Notes under the pieces: model-generated
Seen by the model: the letters and a program-made list of their open reading frames with translations, nothing else
Told to the model about the DNA's origin: nothing
Databases searched by the model: none
Made by a program: the position numbers and the translations under genes
In this document: one piece after another, positions 14,740-20,770 of the stretch
How the letters are laid out: each line of letters starts with the position of its first letter
How positions within the stretch are numbered: position 1 is the first letter of the stretch
Origin: JBCDCE01 sp039182515
GTDB taxonomy: Bacteria; Pseudomonadota; Alphaproteobacteria; Rhodobacterales; Rhodobacteraceae
Assembly (NCBI GenBank): GCA_039182515.1
Contig: JBCDCE010000066.1
Span: forward strand, 1 to 20,770
Direction: 5' to 3'
Length of the DNA: 20,770 nt

Positions 14740-15626
14740 TGCTCAGCCTCGCGTTGCTTTTGCTCGTTGCGCTGAAAGAGCACAATCGGGATGACGAGGA
14801 TCAACAGCAGTATCACCGCCACAGCGCTGGCCACAGGCCAATCGCGGTTCGAGAAGAACTCGGTGTAGAGCACCTTGCCGATCATAAGCGTGTCAGAGCC
14901 GCCCAAGAGCGAGGGGATCACAAATTCGCCCAGTGCCGGGATGAACACCAAAAAGCAGCCCGCGATGATGCCTGCTTTGGCCAAAGGCACTGTGATGAGC
15001 CAAAAGGCTTTGACCCGCGAGCAGCCCAGATCCTCAGCAGCTTCTAAGAGAGACGCGTCGAGACGTTCGAGCGAGGCATAAATGGGGAGGATCATGAAGG
15101 GGCAGTAAGTATATGTAATACCAATATAAACTGCGATATCAGTATTGAGGATGGTGAGTGGCTCAGAGATCAATCCAAGCCAGATTAGCAATTGGTTCAG
15201 AAAGCCTTCACGGCTTAAGATGCCGATCCAAGCGTAAACGCGGATCAAAAAGCTGGTCCAAAACGGCAGGATCACCAGCATCATCAGCATCGGGCGCCAG
15301 GCTTGTGGGGCGTTTGCCATGGCGTAGGCGATGGGAAAGCCCACAAGCAGGCACAAGAGCGTGGAGATCGCCGCAATTTGCACGCTGGAGAGATAAGCTT
15401 TCCAGTAAAGATCGTCTTCTGTGAGCCAGACATAACTCTCTAGATCCAACGCCGCGAAGAAAGCCTGAAGCCCGGCCCAGCCCTCGGAAAAGTCCAGCTT
15501 CGGGGTGTAGGGTGGTATCGACACCGCAATGTCAGACAGAGAAATCTTTAGGACAATCCCAAATGGGATAAGAAAGAAGATTAAAAGCCAGAAGTAAGGC
15601 CCTGATATAAGGAAGAATTTACGCAT
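14736..15626 (-). CDS. potH: Polyamine ABC transporter permease, PotH/PotB family
   Basis: 296 aa inner-membrane permease. The N-terminal GPYFWLLIFFLIPFGIVLKISLSD and the later LPFWTSFLIRVYAWIGIL (120-137) are signatures of PotB/PotH. The EAA loop is at 193-216 (LLEAAEDLGCSRVKAFWLITVPLA), and FIPALGEFVIPSLLGG follows. I chose the ATG at 15626, with GGGAGGA just upstream. A TTG four codons earlier falls in that ribosome binding site and is unlikely. It forms the heterodimeric channel with potI, sharing an ATGA overlap, and sits 15 bases after potG. Confidence 0.93.
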   Translation of the reverse strand: MRKFFLISGPYFWLLIFFLIPFGIVLKISLSDIAVSIPPYTPKLDFSEGWAGLQAFFAALDLESYVWLTEDDLYWKAYLSSVQIAAISTLLCLLVGFPIAYAMANAPQAWRPMLMMLVILPFWTSFLIRVYAWIGILSREGFLNQLLIWLGLISEPLTILNTDIAVYIGITYTYCPFMILPIYASLERLDASLLEAAEDLGCSRVKAFWLITVPLAKAGIIAGCFLVFIPALGEFVIPSLLGGSDTLMIGKVLYTEFFSNRDWPVASAVAVILLLILVIPIVLFQRNEQKQREAEQ

Positions 15627-15641
15627 GAATCCTCCCAAATC

Positions 15642-16772
15642 TCATCCCGGTAAACACAAGCCAGCGGTATCGCTCCACGACAGCCAAACGGCGTCCTCCC
15701 AGGTAAAGGGTCGATTGGCCACGCGGGCCGTATTGGCAACCTGGGCTGAGATCATTTGGCCCGTGGCGAGTTCCACTTTGTAGGTGGAAAGATTGCCGGT
15801 GTAGGCGATGTCGATGATCTTGCCGGGCAGGCAATTGGGAGCTGTGGTGCGCTCAGAAGAGATGCTTACTTTCTCCGGCCGGATCGCGAAGGTGCAGGCC
15901 TGATCCACGACTGTACCACCTTGGGCACTGCAAAGGATCTCGGGGTGATCCTCAGACCAAGACACGCGCGCAATACCCTCAGACAGGCCTGTGCATCTGG
16001 CTGGAATAAGGGAGATCTCACCAATGAAGTCTGCGACATAAGTATCAGCAGGTACTTCATAAATTCGATCTGGAGTGTCAACCTGGGCGAGGGTGCCTTG
16101 GCCCATCACAGCCACACGGCTCGCCACGGTCATGGCCTCTTCTTGATCGTGGGTGACGATCACAAAGGTGGTGCCGGTGGTCTCTTGGATGTCCATCAAC
16201 TCAAATTGGGTTTCTTGGCGCAGCTTTTTGTCGAGCGCGCCTAGCGGTTCGTCTAGTAAGAGCAGTTTAGGCGCTTTTGCGAGAGAGCGGGCCAGGGCCA
16301 CCCGTTGGCGTTGGCCGCCGGAAATTTGATGCGGTTTGCGTCGTACAAAGCTCTCAAGCCTTGTAAGCCGCAACATCTCTTCGACCCTTGCTGCCATCTG
16401 GTCTTTGGGCATGCCATCGCGGCGCAGGCCAAAAGCGATATTGTCCCAAATGCTCAGGTGCGGAAAGAGCGCGTAGCTTTGAAACATCATGTTCACAGCG
16501 CGCTTGTTGGGCGGCACGCCCGCCATGTCTTGCCCGTCGATTGTGATGGTCCCAGAGCTTGGGTGTTCAAAGCCGTCAAGCATCCGCATGAGAGTGGTTT
16601 TGCCGCAGCCCGAAGGGCCCAAAAGGGCAAAGAATTCGCGGGTATAGATGGATAAGTTGATGTTATTGAGGGCAGTAAAGTCCCCAAACCTCTTGCTGAC
16701 GCCTTTGATAGAGATCAGCGGCGTCTCATTGGGATCATCCCAAGGTGCAAAGGGGGCTGAGGCATCTGTCAT
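15642..16772 (-). CDS. potG: Polyamine ABC transporter ATP-binding protein, PotG/PotA family
   Basis: 376 aa ATPase, full length for PotG. Walker A is GPSGCGKTT (52-60), Q-loop Q98, signature SGGQR (151-155), Walker B LLLLDEP (170-176), D-loop GALD and switch H208 in VTHDQEEA. A TOBE domain fills roughly 290-370, ending in FTWEDAVWLSWS, typical of spermidine/putrescine importers. It energises uptake through PotHI. The ATG at 16772 follows GGTTTTTCCCTGCT, so it lacks a recognisable Shine-Dalgarno, and a strong hairpin lies immediately upstream. Expression is therefore probably lower than potF. No alternative start before the Walker A is in frame. Confidence 0.94.
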   Translation of the reverse strand: MTDASAPFAPWDDPNETPLISIKGVSKRFGDFTALNNINLSIYTREFFALLGPSGCGKTTLMRMLDGFEHPSSGTITIDGQDMAGVPPNKRAVNMMFQSYALFPHLSIWDNIAFGLRRDGMPKDQMAARVEEMLRLTRLESFVRRKPHQISGGQRQRVALARSLAKAPKLLLLDEPLGALDKKLRQETQFELMDIQETTGTTFVIVTHDQEEAMTVASRVAVMGQGTLAQVDTPDRIYEVPADTYVADFIGEISLIPARCTGLSEGIARVSWSEDHPEILCSAQGGTVVDQACTFAIRPEKVSISSERTTAPNCLPGKIIDIAYTGNLSTYKVELATGQMISAQVANTARVANRPFTWEDAVWLSWSDTAGLCLPG

Positions 16773-16779
16773 AGCAGGG

Positions 16780-16813
16780 AAAAACCAGGCCGCGGGCGCG
16801 CTGCGGCCTGGTT
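16780..16813 (-). terminator. Strong hairpin with T tract between potF and potG (partial terminator)
   Basis: AACCAGGCCGC (16783-16793) pairs perfectly with GCGGCCTGGTT (16803-16813), an 11-bp GC-rich stem with a 9-base loop, followed on the minus strand by TTTTT (A at 16780-16784). It begins 8 bases after the potF stop and ends 7 bases before the potG start. In an operon this arrangement gives more binding-protein mRNA than permease/ATPase mRNA, by partial termination or by protecting the 3' end. Confidence 0.8.
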
Positions 16814-16820
16814 GAAAGGT

Positions 16821-17933
16821 TTAGTTGCCAGTGGTCACTTTGGTCCAAAGCCGTGTGGCGATGCGTTGGTTCTTCGGATCCCAAGGAGAGGTTGTGTAGA
16901 GCGTGGAGAGCGTTTCAGCATCTGGGTAGATGGCCGTGTCGCCGATCACGTCTTCCAAGAGCAGCGGCTGACTGTCGAGCACGCCGTTGGCGTAGTAAAC
17001 GTAGTTCGAGGCGGCTGCCATGTTCTCGGGCTGGATTATGAAATTGATGAAGGCATGCGCGCCTTCGACATTGCTTGCATCCGCTGGAATGGCCATTTGG
17101 TCAAACCACATTTGCGAGCCTTCCACGAAGGCGTTGTAGGCCACTTCTACACCATTGTCGGCCTCAGCAGCGCGGTCGCGGGCTTGAAGCACGTCACCCG
17201 ACCATCCGATGGCCGCGCAAATGTCGCCATTGGCCAGTGCTGTGATATATTCCGAGCTGTGGAATTTCTTCACATAAGGCCGCACAGCCATCAAAACGCT
17301 TTCGGCTTTTTGGATTGTTTTAGCGTCGGTTGTATCGGGATCTTCACCCAAATAGGTGAGGGCTGCGCGAATGACTTCGGCAGGCGCATCCAAGAAATAA
17401 ACGCCGCAGTCTGCAAGCTTGGCCATATTATCTGGGTTGAAGATCAGCTCCATGGAGTTGAGCGGCGCATCCTCACCTAAGATCTCGGTGATCTTGCCCA
17501 CATTGGTGCCAAGCCCGGTGGTGCCCCACATGTAGTTCACCGAATAAGCGTTGCCGGGGTCATATTGCGCGGTGCGCGAGCTTACCACATCCCAAAGACC
17601 GCCCGCATTGGGAATCTTCGACATATCAAGCTGTTGGAACGCACCAGCCTGGATTTGGCGCTGCAGAAATTCCGCAGACGGCACAACCACATCATAGCCC
17701 GATCCGCCTGCCAAAAGCTTTGTCTCGAGCACTTCGTTGCTGTCAAACACATCATAAACCAGCTTGTAGCCGGTCTCGTCTTCAAACTTCGAAAGAAGCT
17801 CTTCGTCGATGTAGTCCGACCAGTTGTAAACATTGACCGTGCCTTTGGACTGCGCGAGCACGGCCGTGCTGCTTGTTAATCCAACCGTAAGGCCAGCGGC
17901 GAGGGCCGCGATGAGCGTGAGTGATTTGGTCAT
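16821..17933 (-). CDS. potF: Putrescine-type periplasmic binding protein, PotF family
   Basis: 370 aa, the same length as E. coli PotF. The signal peptide is residues 1-27 (MTKSLTLIAALAAG..., cleavage after AVLA). GTVNVYNWSDYID (31-43) is the diagnostic start of the mature PotD/PotF fold, and FDSNEVLETKLLAGGSGYDVVVPS follows. AIGWSGDVLQA and MWFDQMAIPADA are further family motifs lining the polyamine site. The start is the ATG at 17933, with GGGGAG seven bases before it; an earlier ATG at 17981 adds 16 residues that break the signal peptide. It is the first gene of the potFGHI-puuA operon, divergent from puuB, and followed by the partial terminator. Putrescine, spermidine or a related amine is the expected ligand; sequence alone does not settle which. 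Confidence 0.93.
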   Translation of the reverse strand: MTKSLTLIAALAAGLTVGLTSSTAVLAQSKGTVNVYNWSDYIDEELLSKFEDETGYKLVYDVFDSNEVLETKLLAGGSGYDVVVPSAEFLQRQIQAGAFQQLDMSKIPNAGGLWDVVSSRTAQYDPGNAYSVNYMWGTTGLGTNVGKITEILGEDAPLNSMELIFNPDNMAKLADCGVYFLDAPAEVIRAALTYLGEDPDTTDAKTIQKAESVLMAVRPYVKKFHSSEYITALANGDICAAIGWSGDVLQARDRAAEADNGVEVAYNAFVEGSQMWFDQMAIPADASNVEGAHAFINFIIQPENMAAASNYVYYANGVLDSQPLLLEDVIGDTAIYPDAETLSTLYTTSPWDPKNQRIATRLWTKVTTGN

Positions 17934-17983
17934 GAGATGCTCCCCAAAAAGTGTCAGCGCCCATGTTTGGAGAAAACGCAAAG

Positions 17984-18114
17984 CTTGGCAAGACGATAGC
18001 GACAGATCTTGGAGCTTCCTGCCCGATTATGGCGGCTTTTTGAGCAAACTCTTGGTACGCCTTGGCTCTTGGCAAAAGACGGGGGCTTTTGCTAAGGCAA
18101 GGGGCCTTGCCAAG
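17984..18114. promoter_or_regulatory. Repeated CTTGGCAAG-like boxes in the divergent potF/puuB control region
   Basis: The 195-base gap between potF and puuB contains CTTGGCAAG (17984-17992), CTTGGCAAA (18068-18076) and CTTGCCAAG (18106-18114), all nearly self-complementary. The third overlaps the inverted repeat GGCAAGG-GG-CCTTGCC (18095-18111), just ahead of the puuB ribosome binding site. Such recurrence in a divergent polyamine promoter suggests binding sites for a shared regulator, but no regulator gene is adjacent. No convincing -35/-10 pair was found for either direction. Confidence 0.4.
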
Positions 18115-18128
18115 AGGACAGCGCCACC

Positions 18129-19442
18129 GTGACGATCCAAGTTCCCCTCAGCTACGCCGGCGACGGCAGCCACACCACCAGCTACTATGCAGCCTCTGCC
18201 AACCGCCAAGAGCTGCGCCCTGCGCTGATGGGCGATCAGAGCTTTGATGTGGCGATTGTGGGAGCAGGGTATTCTGGCCTCTCAACAGGGTTACATCTGG
18301 CCGAAGCTGGGTTCAATGTGGCGATCGTGGAAGGCGCGCGTATCGGCTGGGGTGCGTCTGGACGCAACGGCGGGCAGATTGTGAACGGGCTCAACGCCTC
18401 GCTCCAAACCATCGAGAAGCGCTACGGGGCTGATACCGCGCGCTTTGTGGCGGGGCTCGTGATGGAAGGCGGCGAGATCATCCGCGAACGCGTGGCAACC
18501 TATGACATTGCCTGCGATCTAAAGCCCGGCAATGTCTTTGCTGGCCTCACGGAGGCCCATATGCGCGAGCTTGAAGCGCGGCTTCAGCTTTGGCGCGGGC
18601 ATGGGATCGAGAGCCAAGAGATGCTCTCAAAGGAGGCCATGCGCGCCCACGTTGGCAGTGATCTTTATGCAGGCGGCATGATTGATCACAAAGGCGGGCA
18701 TATGCATCCGCTCAATCTTGCCTTGGGGGAGGCGGATGCCTTTGAGGCCCAAGGTGGCACGATCTTTGAGATGTCTCCCGTAATACGCGTTGATATCGAC
18801 GCACCCAAGCCTCAAATCCACACCGCCCAAGGTACGCTCACCTGCAAAACGCTTGTGCTCTGCGGCAACGCCTATCTCGGTCATGTGGTGCCTGAGCTCA
18901 GCCCGCGCGTGATGCCAGTCTCGACGCAAATCATGGCCACAGAGCCGCTGTCCCAAGAGCTTTCTCAAGAGCTCATGCCGGGTGATGCTTGCGTTGAAGA
19001 CATCCGCTATATCCTTGATTACTATCGGCTTTCCGCCGACAATCGTATGCTCTTTGGCGGCGGTACGGTTTACGGCGGCAGGGACCCGCGCGACATTGAA
19101 GCCAAGCTGCGCAAAAACATGGTCATCGTCTTCCCACAGCTCAAATCCGTGAAGATCGACTATGCGTGGAGCGGCAACTTCGCGCTCTCCTTTAGCCGCG
19201 TGCCGCAGCTTGGGCGGCTCAATGACAACACCTATTTTGCGCACGGCTATTCCGGGCATGGCGTGACCGGCTCCCACACCTTCGGCAAGATCCTCAGCGA
19301 GGCGATCCGGGGCGATTTGAGCCGTTTTGATGTGTTTGAGAAGGTACCTTGGATCCCATTCCCGGGCGGGCGGGCGCTGCGCGTGCCTTATTCGGTGATG
19401 GGGTCATGGTACTACGGCTTCAAAGACAAATTTGGGATCTGA
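18129..19442 (+). CDS. puuB: Gamma-glutamylputrescine oxidase, PuuB
   Basis: 437 aa FAD enzyme that oxidises gamma-glutamylputrescine to the aldehyde, releasing ammonia and H2O2. It matches E. coli PuuB along its length: TSYYAASAN (17-25), FDVAIVGAGYSGLSTGLHLAEAGF (39-62, FAD motif), ARIGWGASGRNGGQIVN (70-86), EGGEIIRERV, GGHMHPLNLALGEADA, GNAYLG, LDYYRLSADNRMLFGGGTVYGGRDP, HGYSGHGV, and the C-terminal PFPGGRALRVP. The start is the GTG at 18129 with AGAGGA about ten bases upstream. It forms a two-gene unit with the agmatinase gene, three bases apart, and faces away from potF, so substrate import and oxidation are probably co-regulated. Confidence 0.93.
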   Translation: MTIQVPLSYAGDGSHTTSYYAASANRQELRPALMGDQSFDVAIVGAGYSGLSTGLHLAEAGFNVAIVEGARIGWGASGRNGGQIVNGLNASLQTIEKRYGADTARFVAGLVMEGGEIIRERVATYDIACDLKPGNVFAGLTEAHMRELEARLQLWRGHGIESQEMLSKEAMRAHVGSDLYAGGMIDHKGGHMHPLNLALGEADAFEAQGGTIFEMSPVIRVDIDAPKPQIHTAQGTLTCKTLVLCGNAYLGHVVPELSPRVMPVSTQIMATEPLSQELSQELMPGDACVEDIRYILDYYRLSADNRMLFGGGTVYGGRDPRDIEAKLRKNMVIVFPQLKSVKIDYAWSGNFALSFSRVPQLGRLNDNTYFAHGYSGHGVTGSHTFGKILSEAIRGDLSRFDVFEKVPWIPFPGGRALRVPYSVMGSWYYGFKDKFGI

Positions 19443-19445
19443 TCC

Positions 19446-20426
19446 ATGAGCAACACAGACGATACAGGTGGCGATCAGGCGTTTCGTAAATCTGACCCCA
19501 AAGGCCGCTGGTTTGAGATGACCTACGGTGGCGCGCTCAGCTTTTTGCGGCGCAAGTATACGCGCGACCTTACAGGCGTGGATGTCGCTGTGATGGGCGT
19601 GCCGTTTGATAATGCCGTTACCTTTCGCCCTGGCTGTCGCTTGGGGCCGCAGGCCATCCGGGCGGCCTCCGTGCAATTGGCGGAGCTCAAGGCCTTCCCC
19701 TGGGGGTTTGATCCGTTTGACACGCTGAGTGTGGTCGACGCGGGCGACGTGATGCTCGATCCGCATCATCCCGAAACCATTGGCCCTGCCATTCAAAACC
19801 ACGCCGCATATATCTTAGCTTCGGGTGCTAAGCTCTTGAGTTTTGGCGGCGATCACTCGGTGACCTATCCGCTCCTGAAGGCTCATGCCGAGATCCACGG
19901 CCCTATTGCGCTCATTCAATTTGATGCCCATTGCGACACCTGGCCGGACGACGGCGTGACCATGGATCACGGCACCATGTTTGCGCGCGCCGCCGCTGAA
20001 GGCATTATCGATGTGGCGTCGTCCACACAAATTGGCCTGCGCACCTACAATGACAGCGACCACGGTTTTGAGATCCTTACCAGCCCCTGGGTGCATCGCA
20101 ACGGCATAGAGGCCGCGCGCGACATCGCCGTGGAGCGGGCAGGCGACAGGCCGGTTTATCTCAGCTTTGACGTTGACGGCCTAGACCCTGCCTATGCGCC
20201 GGGCACCGGCACGCCCGTGCCGGGCGGGCTCGCGAGCTGGCAAGCACTTGAGCTCATCCGCGGGTTGGGCGCGCTCAACCTCATCGGGATGGACGTGGTC
20301 GAGGTCTCGCCACCTTTTGACGCCTCCGAGATCACAGCCTTGGCTGCGGCGCATGTGGCCCACGATTGGCTCTGTGTTCTGGCGGAACAAAGCGGAACTG
20401 AGAACCGCCCCGTCGGGCGTATTTGA
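19446..20426 (+). CDS. speB: Agmatinase/ureohydrolase family protein
   Basis: 326 aa, slightly longer than E. coli SpeB (about 306). All binuclear manganese ligands are visible: H137 in GGDHS, D160, H162 and D164 in FDAHCDT, and D242 and D244 in FDVDGLDPAYAPGTGTPVPGG. It hydrolyses a guanidino compound to urea and an amine; with agmatine the product is putrescine, which would feed PuuA and PuuB next door. Related enzymes act on guanidinobutyrate or guanidinopropionate, and the longer N-terminus leaves this open. The ATG at 19446 is three bases after the puuB stop with only a weak ribosome binding site, so translational coupling is likely. A short GC hairpin overlaps the stop codon, but no convincing terminator follows. 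Confidence 0.88.
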   Translation: MSNTDDTGGDQAFRKSDPKGRWFEMTYGGALSFLRRKYTRDLTGVDVAVMGVPFDNAVTFRPGCRLGPQAIRAASVQLAELKAFPWGFDPFDTLSVVDAGDVMLDPHHPETIGPAIQNHAAYILASGAKLLSFGGDHSVTYPLLKAHAEIHGPIALIQFDAHCDTWPDDGVTMDHGTMFARAAAEGIIDVASSTQIGLRTYNDSDHGFEILTSPWVHRNGIEAARDIAVERAGDRPVYLSFDVDGLDPAYAPGTGTPVPGGLASWQALELIRGLGALNLIGMDVVEVSPPFDASEITALAAAHVAHDWLCVLAEQSGTENRPVGRI

Positions 20427-20580
20427 GCGCGTGCGAGGTATTGGTAAAGCTGGATATTCCTCGCCACTTCCGAAACTCTGCACCGATATATGAAGCTCAT
20501 CTTCGATTGCGGCGCAGGTCTCCTTGGAACCGCTACCAACGTCAGAAACTTAGGTATACGTCAGTAGAGGAGTTTTGGAG
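20427..20580. other. Intergenic stretch between the agmatinase gene and the interrupted reading frame
   Basis: I see no gene or RNA here. ACGTCAG occurs twice, at 20549-20555 and 20558-20564, 9 bases apart, just before a good ribosome binding site (AGAGGAG, 20566-20572). The repeat could be chance or part of a promoter-proximal operator. The stretch is AT-richer than the agmatinase gene. Confidence 0.3.
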
Positions 20581-20634
20581 ATGAGGCCCAACAAGAAGCT
20601 ATTCCATGCGGTTTTGGAGCGCGTAGAGAAGTGA
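20581..20634 (+). pseudogene. 5' fragment of a gene cut by the insertion sequence
   Basis: An ATG at 20581 preceded by AGAGGAG at 8 bases opens a frame reading MRPNKKLFHAVLERVEK, whose TGA stop (20632-20634) is formed by the first bases of the insertion-sequence end. A strong translation start followed by truncation exactly at the element boundary suggests disruption. The fragment is too short to identify a family. It could also be a chance frame. Confidence 0.4.
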
Positions 20635-20770
20635 AGTGGTCCCAGAAAACTGGACAGTCGGCTAAGGTGTATCCCAAACCTTTGAAGGGATACGAGAATG
20701 GCGAAGCGCCGAAACTTTACCGATCAGTTTAAAGCCAAGGTGGCGTTGGAAGCGCTGCGTGGCGACAAGA
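20632..20770 (+). mobile_element. Left end of an IS3-family insertion sequence (runs off the window)
   Basis: A TG-starting terminal sequence, TGAAGTGGTCCCAGAAAACT (20632-20651) followed by GGACAG, resembles the TGAACTGG-CCCC-AAA-TTGGACA type of IS3-family terminal repeats. About 66 bases in, a transposase orfA begins, the usual spacing. The other end and the target duplication lie outside the window. Confidence 0.75.
20698..20770 (+). CDS. IS3-family transposase OrfA, N-terminal part only
   Basis: An ATG at 20698 with GAAGGGA seven bases upstream starts a frame open to the window edge: MAKRRNFTDQFKAKVALEAL then RGDK. The RRxFTxxFKxKVALEAL pattern is the start of the helix-turn-helix OrfA of IS3-family elements (HTH_Tnp_1). 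In this family OrfA is normally joined by frameshifting to an OrfB carrying the DDE catalytic domain, which would lie beyond the window. Confidence 0.85.
   Translation, partial: MAKRRNFTDQFKAKVALEALRGDK

Noticed and set aside
17934..17981. Upstream ATG for potF
   Set aside because: The added 16 residues would precede a complete signal peptide; the ATG at 17933 has GGGGAG at proper distance and gives the family length of 370.
20407..20425. CGCCC-CGTC-GGGCG hairpin followed by TATTT at the agmatinase stop
   Set aside because: Only a 5-bp stem, overlapping the coding end and lacking a real T tract, so it is not called as a terminator.
20490..20567. 25-codon frame starting MKLIFDCGAG after the agmatinase gene
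   Set aside because: No ribosome binding site, no recognisable family and very short length; treated as chance.

Overview
The window looks like chromosome of an alphaproteobacterium, most likely a marine Rhodobacterales (Roseobacter-group) organism. The evidence is gene content rather than a marker gene: a TRAP transporter, a potF-G-H-I/puuA polyamine block with an agmatinase, ATGA-type overlaps between genes, and moderately GC-rich, tightly packed coding DNA. There are no rRNA or tRNA genes and no CRISPR array.

Left edge (1-444): the N-terminal 148 codons of an Imm26-like immunity protein on the minus strand, AT-richer than the rest and running off the window. A minus-strand terminator (503-533) separates it from the next operon.

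Region A (562-9014) is a GntR-controlled divergon. Reading leftward from about 6411 are an SsuD-type FMN-dependent sulfonate monooxygenase, a YdhF-like aldo/keto reductase, a flavin reductase, and the TRAP transporter genes dctQ, dctM and dctP. Reading rightward are a HutC/GntR regulator, a Gfo/Idh/MocA dehydrogenase and a YihX-like HAD phosphatase. The monooxygenase + aldo/keto reductase + flavin reductase trio matches the SmoC/SmoB/SmoA set of the sulfoquinovose monooxygenase (sulfo-SMO) pathway. Here it comes with a TRAP importer and a GntR regulator, instead of the ABC importer and LacI-type regulator known from Agrobacterium. The likely logic is TRAP import of a sulfonate, oxidative C-S cleavage to an aldehyde plus sulfite, and reduction of the aldehyde by the aldo/keto reductase. 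The exact substrate is unproven. A tandem pair of hairpins with identical loops lies between dctQ and dctM.

Region B (9023-12573): a stand-alone DUF1045 2H-phosphoesterase-like gene, divergent from a D-lactate dehydrogenase/glycolate-oxidase-type flavoprotein gene. The latter overlaps a PuuB-like amine oxidase gene.

Region C (12590-20426) handles polyamines. Reading leftward are potF (binding protein), potG (ATPase), potH and potI (permeases) and puuA (gamma-glutamylpolyamine synthetase). Reading rightward are a second puuB and an agmatinase-family gene. The genes fit import of putrescine, or its formation from agmatine, followed by gamma-glutamylation (PuuA) and oxidation (PuuB). The later steps (PuuC, PuuD, PuuE) are not in the window. 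A strong hairpin with a T tract lies between potF and potG, and repeated CTTGGCAAG-like boxes lie between the divergent potF and puuB.

Right edge (20427-20770): a short intergenic stretch, then the left end of an IS3-family insertion sequence. Its first bases create the stop codon of a short reading frame that has a good ribosome binding site, suggesting the element has cut a gene.
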